From assembly GCF_003614435.1 (NCBI RefSeq), contig NZ_CP025546.1, forward strand, positions 2,356,001 through 2,420,000: 64,000 bases of DNA, given 5' to 3'. The DNA is from Mycobacterium paragordonae. Its GTDB lineage: Bacteria; Actinomycetota; Actinomycetes; Mycobacteriales; Mycobacteriaceae. The position numbers and the translations under genes are program-made. This document shows positions 46,737 to 55,748 of the stretch, one piece after another; the stretch's first letter is position 1, and each line of letters opens with the position of its first letter. The notes under the pieces are model-generated. The model had not been told where the DNA came from and did no database searches. It worked only from the letters and a program-made list of their open reading frames with translations.

Positions 46737-47917
46737 CCACCGAATCCGAGTTGGATGCGCTCGTCCGGGATCTGCTGGACGAGCACGACCCGGCCACCAC
46801 CGCGCCGCGGGACTTCCTGGGAGCTCAGTACGACGCGGGCCTCGCGTGGGTGCAGCTACCGGTCGGTTTCGGGGGGCTGGGACTGCCGCGGACCGCGCAG
46901 GAGCGGGTGAACGGGCAGTTGGCTGCCGCGGGTGCGCCCATGGGGGGCACCGAGAAGAATTACATCGGCATGGGCATGGCCGCGCCGACGATCGTTGCCT
47001 ATGGAACCGACGAGCAGAAGCGAAAGTTTCTGCGTCCGTTGTTCACCGGTGAACAGATCTACTGCCAGTTGTTCAGCGAACCGGGTGCCGGATCGGACCT
47101 GGCAGCCGCGGCCACCCGCGCCGTACGTGACGGTGCTGAGTGGGTGGTCAACGGGCAGAAGGTGTGGACCTCGCAGGCGCAGCACGCGCAGATGGCGATC
47201 CTGGTCGCGCGCACCAACCCCGATGTGCCGAAACATGCGGGCCTGACGTACTTTCTGTGCGACATGACCCAACCAGGCGTCGAGGTGCGGCCATTGCGCC
47301 AGATCACCGGCGAAGCGGAATTCAACGAGGTCTTCCTCACCGACGTCCGGGTGCCCGACGACAACCGGCTCGGACCGGAAGGCGGCGGCTGGCGGGTTGC
47401 CACCACCACGCTCAACAACGAGCGGGTCGCGATCGGTTCGCGCGCCGGCACCCCGCGCGAGAGCGACCACATCGGGAAGGTCGCGAAAGCCTGGCGCAGT
47501 GATGCGGCACTGCGCAATCCGGCCATGCACGACGAACTGATGCGGCTGTGGGTAGACGCGGAAGTGCTGCGCCTCACCGGCGAGCGGCTGCGCCAGCAGG
47601 CGGCCAGCGGTCAGCCCGGACCGGAGGGTGCCGGCATGAAAATTGCCTTCGCCCGGATAGCGCAAGCGATTTCGGGATTCGAGATCGAGCTGCACGGTGA
47701 GGCGGGGCTGAGCTACGACGACTGGACCATGCGCCGGCCGGAAACCGTCGACCTGACCGGTCGCGAGCCCGGCTACCGCTACCTGCGCGCGAGGGGCAAT
47801 TCGATCGAGGGCGGCACCTCGGAGATTCTGCGCAACACCGTCTCCGAGCGGGTGCTGGGTCTGCCCGGCGAGCATCGCGTGGATAAGGCCGTCGCGTGGA
47901 AAGACCTGCCCCGATGA
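46733..47917 (+). CDS. Acyl-CoA dehydrogenase, first of a pair
   Basis: A 394-residue acyl-CoA dehydrogenase starting at GTG 46733. FAD/substrate segments QLFSEPGAGSDLAAAATRAV and VNGQKVWTSQAQHAQMAIL; C-terminal ARGNSIEGGTSEILRNTVSERVLGLP. The central part has LNNERVAIGSRAG. Actinobacterial genomes often encode such dehydrogenases in adjacent pairs that assemble as alpha2beta2 enzymes in sterol and other CoA-ester degradation; this one overlaps the next gene by four bases (ATGA), which fits. Substrate unknown. Confidence 0.9.
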   Translation: MTTESELDALVRDLLDEHDPATTAPRDFLGAQYDAGLAWVQLPVGFGGLGLPRTAQERVNGQLAAAGAPMGGTEKNYIGMGMAAPTIVAYGTDEQKRKFLRPLFTGEQIYCQLFSEPGAGSDLAAAATRAVRDGAEWVVNGQKVWTSQAQHAQMAILVARTNPDVPKHAGLTYFLCDMTQPGVEVRPLRQITGEAEFNEVFLTDVRVPDDNRLGPEGGGWRVATTTLNNERVAIGSRAGTPRESDHIGKVAKAWRSDAALRNPAMHDELMRLWVDAEVLRLTGERLRQQAASGQPGPEGAGMKIAFARIAQAISGFEIELHGEAGLSYDDWTMRRPETVDLTGREPGYRYLRARGNSIEGGTSEILRNTVSERVLGLPGEHRVDKAVAWKDLPR

Positions 47918-49005
47918 GCGACCTCCTGTACTCCGACACCGAGGATGCGCTGCGCGACAGTGTCCGGCAGTTGTTCGCCGACCGGTGTTCCCTGGAATCG
48001 GTGACCAGATGTTATGGCGCACCGCCACAAGACTTTTCCGCGGTCTGGCGCACGCTGGCCGCCGAGCTGGGCGTCGCTGGCCTGCTGGTACCGGAGTCAC
48101 TGGGCGGAGCCGGTGCCAGTGCCCGCGAGGCCGCCGTCGTTATGGAGGAGATCGGCCGCGCGGTGGCGCCTGTGCCGTTCCTGTCCAGTGCGGTGCTCGC
48201 CACCGTCGCGTTGTTGCGGGCCGGGGACACCGAAACCGTGCCGGGTGTGGCGTCCGGTGAGGTAACCGCGGCGTTGGTGGTGCCGCTGTCGACCGCGCCC
48301 TGGGACGGGGTCACCGGCGTCGCCGTCGGTGCCGACGGCTTGACCGGGCAGGTCACCAGTGTGGCGGGTGCTGCCCAGGCCGACATGTTGGTGGTGCCGG
48401 TCGCGGGCGCGGACGGGGTTGAGCTGCATACGGTTTCGCGCGACGGCGCAGGCGTCCAGGTGTCACCGCGGCTGGCCCTGGACATGACGAGACCCCTCGC
48501 GGACGTCCAATTCTCCGGCGCCGCTTCCACTTTCGTGGGCGCCGGCTCTGATGCGCTGGCGGCGGCCCTGCAGACGGGCGCGGCTCTGCTCGCCTCCGAG
48601 CAACTCGGAGTGGCGCAGTGGTGCTTCGACACCACTCTGGCCTATGTGAAGGAACGCAAGCAATTCGGTCGCGCGATCGGCTCGTACCAGGCGATCAAGC
48701 ATCGCCTGTCGGACCTGTGGTTCGAGGTCAGCTCTGCGACGTCGGCCGCTCGCTACGCCGCCGACACCTGTGCCCGCGGTGATGACGATGCGGCGATCGC
48801 GGCGTCTCTCGCGCAGGCCTACTGCAGCGGCGCGGCGGTGCACGCCGCCGAGGAGTGCGTCCAGCTGCACGGCGGCATCGGCATGACCTGGGAGTATCCC
48901 GCGCACCTGTTCCTCAAGCGGGCCAAGAGCGACCAGCTGGCGTTCGGCACTGCTTATCGGCACCGGTCCCGACTCGCCGACCTGGTCGACCTGCCGGTCA
49001 GCTAG
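47914..49005 (+). CDS. Acyl-CoA dehydrogenase, second of a pair
   Basis: A 363-residue dehydrogenase, shorter than the classical 380-390. ATG 47914 overlaps the first dehydrogenase. The N-terminal domain is intact (DALRDSVRQLFADR; LLVPESLGGAGASAREAAVV), while the middle beta domain is divergent and Val/Asp-rich. The C-terminal domain has ERKQFGRAIGSYQAIKHRLSD and LHGGIGMTWEYPAHLFLKRA, with the probable catalytic glutamate in TWEYP. Likely the partner of the 46733 subunit. Confidence 0.9.
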   Translation: MSDLLYSDTEDALRDSVRQLFADRCSLESVTRCYGAPPQDFSAVWRTLAAELGVAGLLVPESLGGAGASAREAAVVMEEIGRAVAPVPFLSSAVLATVALLRAGDTETVPGVASGEVTAALVVPLSTAPWDGVTGVAVGADGLTGQVTSVAGAAQADMLVVPVAGADGVELHTVSRDGAGVQVSPRLALDMTRPLADVQFSGAASTFVGAGSDALAAALQTGAALLASEQLGVAQWCFDTTLAYVKERKQFGRAIGSYQAIKHRLSDLWFEVSSATSAARYAADTCARGDDDAAIAASLAQAYCSGAAVHAAEECVQLHGGIGMTWEYPAHLFLKRAKSDQLAFGTAYRHRSRLADLVDLPVS

Positions 49006-49014
49006 AGGGCGCCG

Positions 49015-49752
49015 TTAGGCGAGTGCCGCGGCGAACGTTTCCGTCATGGCCGCCCAGTGCCGCTCGTCAGCGGCGACGTCGTAGGGCGGATTGTCCGGGA
49101 CCGCGAACCCGTGGCCGGCCTGATACCACTCGATGGTGTGCCGCACGCCCGCTGCCGTCAGCGCCTTTTCGAGTTGCTCGGCATGATCGGCGGTGAACGA
49201 CGCATCCTTCTCCGCGCCGCCCACGTACACCAGGGCGTTCATCTTGTCGGCCAACAGGTGCGGGCTGTCCGTGTGATCGCTCACCAGCCCGCCGCCATGG
49301 AACGACGCCGCCGCGGCAACCCGCTCCGGGAGGCGGCCCGCCAGCAGCACCGAGATCCGTCCGCCCATGCAGTAACCGCACACACCGAAGCGCTCACCGC
49401 GGACCTCGGGGCGCCCGGCCAGATAGTCGAACAAAGCAGTCGCGTCACGGGTGATCCGGTCCGGCGTCACGGTGCCGAGCATGAACATGATGCGGGCGCG
49501 TTCCTTCGGGTCACCGAACGCGGTGGCCATGTCGAACGGGGCCCAGTCGCCCTCGCGGTAGTACACGTCGGGAAGCAGCACGGCATAACCGAATCCCGCC
49601 AGCTTCGCCGCCATCTGGTCGAACGTGTCGCGCATCCCGCCGGCGTCGGGGAACATCACCACGCCCGGCCAGGGGCCGGCACCGTCCGGGGTGAACAGGC
49701 TGACGGGGCAGGTGCCGTCGGCGGTTATGACGCTGTCGGTGATTTTCGGCAT
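49015..49752 (-). CDS. Dienelactone hydrolase family protein (Rv2765-like)
   Basis: A 245-residue alpha/beta hydrolase. The nucleophile elbow GVCGYCMGGRIS carries the cysteine nucleophile typical of dienelactone hydrolases, and the histidine is in YQAGHGFAVP; the acid is probably Asp in GAEKDASFT. Dienelactone hydrolases open lactone rings in aromatic catabolism, but no chlorocatechol genes accompany it, so another ester or lactone is likely. Convergent with the acyl-CoA dehydrogenase pair and divergent from thyA across the repeat array. Confidence 0.9.
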   Translation of the reverse strand: MPKITDSVITADGTCPVSLFTPDGAGPWPGVVMFPDAGGMRDTFDQMAAKLAGFGYAVLLPDVYYREGDWAPFDMATAFGDPKERARIMFMLGTVTPDRITRDATALFDYLAGRPEVRGERFGVCGYCMGGRISVLLAGRLPERVAAAASFHGGGLVSDHTDSPHLLADKMNALVYVGGAEKDASFTADHAEQLEKALTAAGVRHTIEWYQAGHGFAVPDNPPYDVAADERHWAAMTETFAAALA

Positions 49753-49810
49753 GTTTTCCGTTCTACTCCGTCGCCGACCAGGCGAGTTCAGCGGCGTCGC
49801 CGCTGGCCTG

Positions 49811-50085
49811 ATGGCGGCGACCCGCGCGCCCGGCTTCGCCGCGCTTGCGATCGCCGCGGGGTCTGATGGCGGCGACCCGCGCGCCCGGCTTCGCCGCGCT
49901 TGCGATCGCCGCTGGGTCCGATGGCGGCGACCCGCGCGCCCGGCTTCGCCGCGCTTGCGATCGCCGCTGGGTCCGGTGGCGGCGACCCGCGCGCCCGGCT
50001 TCGCCGCGCTTGCGATCGCCGCTGGGTCCGGTGGCGGCGACCCGCGCGCCCGGCTTCGCCGCGCTTGCGATCGCCGCTAAGCTAG
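49811..50085. repeat. Five tandem 55-bp repeats upstream of thyA
   Basis: The 337 bases between the dienelactone hydrolase and thyA genes hold no gene but five near-identical units beginning at 49811, 49866, 49921, 49976 and 50031, exactly 55 bases apart. Each has GGCGGCGA near the start and TCGCCGCT near the end, able to pair as a hairpin. The last copy runs into the thyA -10 box. Open frames through it shift with each unit and are not genes. A single copy lies at 16231-16280. No unique spacers are present, so it is not a CRISPR array. Confidence 0.92.
50078..50083 (+). promoter_or_regulatory. thyA -10 box TAAGCT at the end of the repeat array
   Basis: TAAGCT lies 6 bases before GTG 50090, so thyA-dfrA is probably transcribed leaderless. 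With a 17-base spacer the -35 position (50055-50060) reads TTCGCC, which lies in the last 55-bp repeat. Confidence 0.55.
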
Positions 50086-50089
50086 CCCC

Positions 50090-50890
50090 GTGCCAATCGC
50101 GACGCCGTACGAAGACCTACTGCGTCAGGTTCTCGAAACGGGCACGGCGAAATCAGACCGCACCGGCACCGGCACCCGAAGCCTGTTCGGCCGCCAGATC
50201 AGGTACGACCTGTCGGCCGGTTTTCCGCTCCTCACCACCAAGAAGGTGCATCTGAAGTCGGTGGTCTACGAGTTGCTGTGGTTCTTGCGCGGCGACTCCA
50301 ACGTCAGCTGGCTGCAAGAGCACGGCGTCACCATTTGGGACGAATGGGCAAGTGAGACAGGGGATCTCGGGCCAGTATACGGCGTACAGTGGCGATCCTG
50401 GCCCACCCCGACCGGGGAGCACATCGACCAGATCAGCGCCGCACTCGACCTCTTGCGCACCGACCCGGACTCGCGGCGCATCATCGTCTCGGCGTGGAAC
50501 GTCGGCGAAATCCCGCAGATGGCGCTGCCGCCATGCCACGCGTTCTTCCAGTTCTACGTCGCCGACGGCCGCCTGAGCTGCCAGTTGTATCAGCGCAGCG
50601 CCGACCTGTTCCTCGGCGTGCCCTTCAACATCGCCAGCTACGCGTTGCTCACCCACATGATGGCTGCCCAGTCCGGCTTGGACGTCGGGGACTTCGTCTG
50701 GACCGGCGGCGACTGCCACATCTACGACAACCACGTCGAGCAGGTCGCTCTGCAACTGACCCGCGATCCGCGCCCCTACCCCGAATTGGTTCTTGCACAA
50801 CGGGATTCAATTTTCGACTATACCTACGAGGACGTCGTCGTAAAGAACTATGACCCGCACCCCGCGATCAAAGCCCCAGTAGCCGTATGA
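50090..50890 (+). CDS. thyA: Thymidylate synthase
   Basis: A 266-residue ThyA that methylates dUMP to dTMP using methylene-tetrahydrofolate. Signatures: [18 protein letters not shown], the catalytic [13 protein letters not shown] (Cys149), [20 protein letters not shown] and the C-terminal IKAPVAV. The product dihydrofolate is recycled by DfrA, whose gene overlaps by four bases (ATGA). GTG start at leaderless distance from a -10 box formed at the edge of the repeat array. Confidence 0.97.
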   Translation: MPIATPYEDLLRQVLETGTAKSDRTGTGTRSLFGRQIRYDLSAGFPLLTTKKVHLKSVVYELLWFLRGDSNVSWLQEHGVTIWDEWASETGDLGPVYGVQWRSWPTPTGEHIDQISAALDLLRTDPDSRRIIVSAWNVGEIPQMALPPCHAFFQFYVADGRLSCQLYQRSADLFLGVPFNIASYALLTHMMAAQSGLDVGDFVWTGGDCHIYDNHVEQVALQLTRDPRPYPELVLAQRDSIFDYTYEDVVVKNYDPHPAIKAPVAV

Positions 50891-51366
50891 AGTTAGGCCT
50901 GGTCTGGGCTCAATCGACATCTGGTGTGATCGGGCGCGGAGGTGATATCCCGTGGCGAGTGCCGGAGGATCTGGCCCACTTCAAGAAGATCACCATGGGG
51001 CACACGGTGGTCATGGGTCGGCTCACCTGGGAATCTTTGCCGCCGAACTTCCGGCCGCTACCCGGCCGGCGAAACATTGTGCTCAGCCGGAGCGGCTTCA
51101 CGGCCGACGGCGCTGAAGTGGTCGACTCGCTCGAGAAAGCCCTCACCGACTCGGAGACCTGGGTGATCGGTGGAGGTCAGATCTACGCGCTGGCGCTACC
51201 GCAGGCGAGCAGGTGCGAGGTCACCGAGGTCGATATCGATCTGCCGCGCGACGACGAAGACGCGCTGGCCCCGGTGCTCGACGACACGTGGCAGGGTGAA
51301 ACAGGGGAGTGGCAGGTCAGCCGCGCAGGGTTGCGCTACAGGTTTCACAGCTACTTCCGTCCGTGA
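50887..51366 (+). CDS. dfrA: Dihydrofolate reductase
   Basis: A 159-residue DHFR. Conserved elements are [20 protein letters not shown], the catalytic-acid region [21 protein letters not shown] (Asp), [15 protein letters not shown], the NADPH loop WVIGGGQIY and TEVDIDLP. It regenerates tetrahydrofolate after the ThyA reaction and is the trimethoprim/methotrexate-type drug target. Start ATG 50887 overlaps the thyA stop. Confidence 0.97.
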   Translation: MKLGLVWAQSTSGVIGRGGDIPWRVPEDLAHFKKITMGHTVVMGRLTWESLPPNFRPLPGRRNIVLSRSGFTADGAEVVDSLEKALTDSETWVIGGGQIYALALPQASRCEVTEVDIDLPRDDEDALAPVLDDTWQGETGEWQVSRAGLRYRFHSYFRP

Positions 51367-51458
51367 TCGGTCCCGACTGCGCGACCGATTGAGCTGACAT
51401 ACTCGGCTTGGGGGCGGTCTCACCGGGTATCAAGCATGGCTAGAAGGGGGAATAGACA

Positions 51459-52184
51459 GTGGTAACCGAACCCGTAAAGACCTTTAATCGGAAGTTCCTG
51501 GGCTACGACCAGGCCGCGGTAGACGCACACATCGAGGTGTTGACCACCAAGCAGCGGTTGCTGCGCGACGACGTCGAAAGTCTGCGGACGCGCCTGCGCG
51601 AATCCGGTGACGAGGTCGCCGCTTTGCGCAAGGAAGTGGCGTTACTCACCGACACCTCGCCCTCGCCGCACGCGATGCAACAGCGAATGGCCAAGATGCT
51701 CAGGCGTGCGGTAGACGAGGTTTCGCAGATGCAAGCCGAGGCGCGCACGGAGGCGGACGCGCTGATCACCGCGGCCGAGGCCGACGTGCAAGCCGAGCAG
51801 CAGAAGTCCAAGGAGCAGCTGGCGGAGATGGCTGAGCAATTGAAAGCTCTGCAAGCCGAGTACGACGAGACCAAGGCAAAGCAGGAGTCCGAACTGGCAA
51901 ACATGCGCGCGGGCGCTGAGTCGCAGATCGACGAGGCGTGGCGGCAATCCCAGCAGGAACGCGACCAGCTCCTCGCCGATGCCAGGCAGGAGGCCGACCA
52001 CTACCGTGACCAGGCCCACCGTGCGGTTGACGAGGCGACCCAGCAACGAATCAACGTGCTGGAGCAGCTGATGAGCGTCTACCGCGACCTCGAACCGGTG
52101 CCCGCCGCGCTCGAGTCGGCACACGCGGAACGCAACCAGTCGGCCACCAAAGGCACGCTGGACCGCAAAGTCAGGACGGCTTAA
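51459..52184 (+). CDS. DivIVA-like coiled-coil protein
   Basis: A 241-residue, almost wholly helical protein. The N-terminus FNRKFLGYDQAAVDAHIEVL resembles the DivIVA/Wag31 lipid-binding head (GYDxxxVD pattern). Residues 30-65 and 90-200 are coiled coil rich in Glu/Gln/Ala (ADVQAEQQKSKEQLAEMAEQ). The GTG at 51459 follows GAAGGGGGAA. DivIVA-domain proteins localise at poles, septa or membranes and organise cell-envelope growth, but this one is short and divergent, so only the architecture is claimed. Confidence 0.75.
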   Translation: MVTEPVKTFNRKFLGYDQAAVDAHIEVLTTKQRLLRDDVESLRTRLRESGDEVAALRKEVALLTDTSPSPHAMQQRMAKMLRRAVDEVSQMQAEARTEADALITAAEADVQAEQQKSKEQLAEMAEQLKALQAEYDETKAKQESELANMRAGAESQIDEAWRQSQQERDQLLADARQEADHYRDQAHRAVDEATQQRINVLEQLMSVYRDLEPVPAALESAHAERNQSATKGTLDRKVRTA

Positions 52185-52220
52185 CCCGCGCCGGTCCCGC
52201 CGCCGGCCTGCACGGACCGG

Positions 52221-52226
52221 TATTCT
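52221..52226 (+). promoter_or_regulatory. -10 box TATTCT of the AlkZ/YcaQ-type gene
   Basis: TATTCT lies 7 bases before GTG 52234, consistent with a leaderless transcript. Confidence 0.55.
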
Positions 52227-52233
52227 CGGCGCC

Positions 52234-53460
52234 GTGTCGGTCCGCAACGCCAGGCTGACCGCCGCGCAGGCCCGGCGGATCGCTGTTGCGGCGCAAGGGT
52301 TTAACGAGACCCGTCCGGTCGGCACCGTCACCCGGGCTCACTTGCGCCGGCTGATCTCGCGGATCCAGGTACTGCAACTGGATTCCGTCTCGGTGGCGGT
52401 GCGTGCCCACTACGCGCCGGTGTTCAGCAGGCTGGGACCCTACGACCGCGACCTGCTGGACAGCGCCGCGTGGGGCCCGCGGAGATCGCGCCTGCTGGCC
52501 GAGTACTGGGTGCATGAAGCGGCGCTGATGGCGGTCGACGACTGGCCGTTGCTGCGCTGGCGGATGCGCCAGTACCGGCACGGGCGCTGGGGTACCCACA
52601 TCGTCAAGGCAAACCCGCAGCTGGCGGACGACATCGTGGCAGCCGTCGCCGAACTGGGCCCCAGCACCGCCGGGCAAATCGAGACGTACCTGGAAGCCGC
52701 ACCCCGCGGCGCCAAAGGCGCTTGGTGGAACCGTAGCGACACGAAGTGGGTGTGCGAGGCGCTGTTCGCCTCCGGTGTGCTGACCACCGCTACCCGGGTC
52801 GGTTTCGCCAGGCACTACGACCTGGTGGAAAGGGTGTTGCCGGCGGAGGTGCTGGCCCGGGACGTCGGCGACGAGGAAGCCATCCGGGAGCTGACGCTTC
52901 GCGCGGCGACCGCACTGGGCGTGGGCACCGAGGCCGACATCCGGGACTACTTCCGGCTATCGGCCCAGCAGGTGAAACCGGCCATCGCCGAACTGCTTTC
53001 AGCCGGTGACATCGAGCGGGTCGAGGTCGACGGCTGGTCAGCGCCCGCGTATCTGCGCGCCCGTGCCGTGCCGCGACTGGACCGTGGCACCGCGCTACTC
53101 TGTCCGTTCGATCCGCTGATCTTCTTCCGTCCTCGGGTGGAGCGGATCTTCAACTTCCACTACCGCATCGAGATCTACACGCCGGCGGCCAAGCGGCAGT
53201 ACGGCTATTACGTATGGCCGTTCCTGCTCGACGGCGAACTGGTGGCGCGAGTGGACCTCAAGGCCGATCGTGCTGCGGACACGCTGCAGGTGGTGGGGGC
53301 CTACGGCGAGTCCGGGATCTCGCGGCCACAGGTCGCCGCAGCTCTGGCCGACGAGCTACATCGAATGGCGTCGTGGCTGGGGCTGGGCGGCGTTAGCGTC
53401 TCGGCGCGAGGTGATTTGGCCAGCGAACTGCATGGCGTCGGCGGGCGGCGAGGCTGGTGA
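52234..53460 (+). CDS. Winged-helix DNA glycosylase of the AlkZ/YcaQ (HTH_42) family
   Basis: A 408-residue HTH_42 protein. The N-terminal tandem winged-helix region has RRLISRIQVLQLDSVSVAVR, containing the QxD catalytic motif (Gln48, Asp50) seen in AlkZ glycosylases that unhook interstrand crosslinks; YcaQ enzymes have QxQ. Other family blocks: YDRDLLDSAAWGPRRSRLLAEYWVHEA, LLCPFDPLIFFRPRVERIFNF and QYGYYVWPFLLDGELVARVDL (beta-barrel). It probably removes bulky alkyl adducts from DNA. Its stop overlaps the truncated hsdS by four bases. Confidence 0.88.
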   Translation: MSVRNARLTAAQARRIAVAAQGFNETRPVGTVTRAHLRRLISRIQVLQLDSVSVAVRAHYAPVFSRLGPYDRDLLDSAAWGPRRSRLLAEYWVHEAALMAVDDWPLLRWRMRQYRHGRWGTHIVKANPQLADDIVAAVAELGPSTAGQIETYLEAAPRGAKGAWWNRSDTKWVCEALFASGVLTTATRVGFARHYDLVERVLPAEVLARDVGDEEAIRELTLRAATALGVGTEADIRDYFRLSAQQVKPAIAELLSAGDIERVEVDGWSAPAYLRARAVPRLDRGTALLCPFDPLIFFRPRVERIFNFHYRIEIYTPAAKRQYGYYVWPFLLDGELVARVDLKADRAADTLQVVGAYGESGISRPQVAAALADELHRMASWLGLGGVSVSARGDLASELHGVGGRRGW

Positions 53461-54212
53461 CTGAAACGGTCGCGCTGGGCGACCATCTAGATTTCGCCGC
53501 GGGTAGCACCCCGCCGATCCGTGCGACCGGGGGATGCCATCCGATATGCGGCGCCAACGGGGCTATCGGCTATACAACGCAGCGCAATGCCCGTGGGCCG
53601 CTCATAGTGATCGGACGGGTCGGCTCTTACTGCGGCAGTGTGCACTACTGCGAGAGCGACGCGTGGGTGACGGACAACGCACTCATCGTACGGGCCAGAA
53701 ACCCGGACGAAACTCGGTACTGGGTCTATGCCCTGAAGAGCTGCGGGCTCAACCGCTTTCGGGCCGGGTCTGGTCAACCGTCGCTCAACCAAAACACTCT
53801 TCGGAGCGTGCGGTTCAGTGCTGCACCCGCAGCGTGGCGGCCACCGATCGGCGCACTTCTCGGCGCTTTTGACGACAAGATAGCCGCCAACAACCGCATC
53901 ATCGCCGCCGCCGAAGCCCTCATGACGGCTCTGGTCGAGGAGGTGCGGCACGACACTGAGCTCTCGGAACTGGCTGAGCGGACGACGGTCTCTATCGATC
54001 CGCGCGGCATCCGCGGCGCCGTAGCCCACTACAGTCTTCCGGCATTCGATATGGGTGTGCGGCCTGCGATCGTCGATGCCCTTTCGATCAAGAGCGCCAA
54101 ATATCTGCTGACAGAACCGTGCGTTTTGTTCTCGCGGCTGAATCCGAGAATTCCGCGGATCTGGAACATCACACGTATTCCCGAGCAAAAAGCTCGATCA
54201 TGGCGCGGGTAG
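53457..54212 (+). pseudogene. hsdS: Truncated type I restriction specificity subunit HsdS
   Basis: A 251-residue HsdS-like frame starting at GTG 53457. The first target-recognition domain (about 5-125: VALGDHLDFAAGSTPPIRA ... SGQPSLNQNTL) and central conserved helix (GALLGAFDDKIAANNRIIAA) are present. The second recognition domain begins (LSELAERTTVSIDPRGI) but stops after RIPEQKARSWRG, about 110-150 residues early, so the second half and the terminal conserved helix are missing. The multicopper-oxidase remnant starts within 22 bases. It is probably non-functional, though half-HsdS proteins can dimerise. A complete hsdS lies at 60854. Confidence 0.8.
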
Positions 54213-54233
54213 CTGATGTGCCACTCTCCCTGC

Positions 54234-55665
54234 ATGCTTGATCGACGTGAGTTTCTGCGTGCCGGTTCGCTTGGTTCTGCCGTATTCGCCGCCGGACTGC
54301 TGTCGGCCTGTTCTCGCCCCGCCACAGATTCGAAAGGCACTGTCAAGGTCGACCTGACGGCCCAGCCGGCAGACCTCGACCTCCGCGACGTCGCCGTTCG
54401 GAGCTGGGTGTGGGGAAGTCAGGTGCCGGGCAAGGAGATTCGACTTCGTAAAGGGCAGCGACTCAGTGCTCAGCTGACCAACAAGCTGCCCAATGACACC
54501 ACCTTGCACTGGCATGGTCTGGCGATACCCAACGATATGGACGGCGTCCCGGTCCTGACGCAGCCCGCTGTCACACCAGGTCAGGGGTTCCACTACGAAT
54601 TCACCGTCCCCGACGCGGAAACGTACTGGGCGCTTTACATGTACGCGTCCAAACCGACCGCGGCTTGTACGCACCGTTGATCATCGAAGATCCTGCCGCA
54701 AAGGTCGACTACGACGACGAACTGGTGATCGTCCTGGATGACTGGATCGACGGCACCGGTACCACTCCTGACGAAGTCTTCGTGAACCTGCAGAAGAACG
54801 GCATGAAGCCGATGGCGATGAAGCCAGGCGGAGGGGTGACCCCGACCACGCCACTCGGCGAGGACGGCGGGGACGTCACCTATCCCTATTTCATCCTCAA
54901 CGGCAAGCTGCCTAAGGATGCCGCAGCGGTCGATTACCTTCCCGGACAACGGATTCGGTTACGGGTGATCAACGCCGGCGGCGACACGGCGTTCCGGGTG
55001 GCAGTACCCGACACCACCCTCATGGCGACGCACACCGACGGCTACCCGGTGATCCCGCAACAGGCCGACTCGGTGATTCTGGGCATGGGCGAGCGATTCG
55101 ACGCCCTCATCACCGTCGGGCAGTCGCCGGCGCCGATCGTCGCGGTGCCCGAGATGAAGGACGGCTATGCCCTGCTGAACGTGCGTGTCAACGGCAAGCT
55201 TCCGTCCGTTGACATCGACAAGTTCGTTGCGACGGTGCGTGGCCAGGTGGTGCTCGACACCGCGTCAATGAAGCCGACGCCCGAGGTGACATGCCCGCCA
55301 AGGCCCCCCAACAGGTGCTCGACCTGAAGCTGTCCAGCCCGGTCAACGGCTACACCTGGCCCATCAACGGCCGGCTGTACGACCCGCCGAACAACCCGCT
55401 GGACGTGACTGCCGGACAGCGGGTACGGCTGCGACTGATCAACGAATCGATGATGTACCACCCCATCCACCTGCACGGGCACACGTTCGAGGTGCAGGCC
55501 GCCGACGGCACGCCGCGGGCCCGCAAGGACACCGTGCTGGTGCCGCCGCTGCAGACCGTGCAGGTGGACTTCGGCACCAATAACCCCTGACGCTGGATTG
55601 CTCACTGTCACAACACTTATCACTTGGAGGCCGGGATGGCGACATTCATTCAGTATCGGTCGTAG
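54234..55665 (+). pseudogene. Multicopper oxidase pseudogene (two frameshifts, one nonsense codon)
   Basis: The three frames together spell an MmcO-like multicopper oxidase. Piece 1 (54234-about 54630): Tat lipoprotein signal DRREFLRAGSLGSAVFAAGL with lipobox Cys26, and LHWHGLAIPNDMDG. Frame changes near 54630-54640, destroying the expected WxHxH site. Piece 2 (to about 55285): TDRGLYAPLIIEDPAAK, ILDDWIDG, FILNGKLP, THTDGYPVI. Second frame change near 55285. Piece 3: MMYHPIHLHGHTFEVQA. A TGA at 55588-55590 interrupts NNP-RW, after which the same frame continues IAHCHNTYHLEAGMATF to TAG 55665. Clearly inactivated. Confidence 0.88.
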
Positions 55666-55748
55666 CCCGAGGAAGTACATGTCCGTGCCGCAGCAGCGGC
55701 GGCCATCAGTCCCAGTCGGCGTCAGGCCGCGCCGCGCGCGCCGCCGTG

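Noticed and set aside
49625..50080. Repetitive open frames through the 55-bp array (MAATRAPGFAALAIAAGSDG type)
   Set aside because: The repeat length is not a multiple of three, so several frames open by chance; no start signal or conservation is apparent.
49811..50085. Possible CRISPR array
   Set aside because: Units are contiguous and nearly identical with no unique spacers, and no cas genes are nearby.
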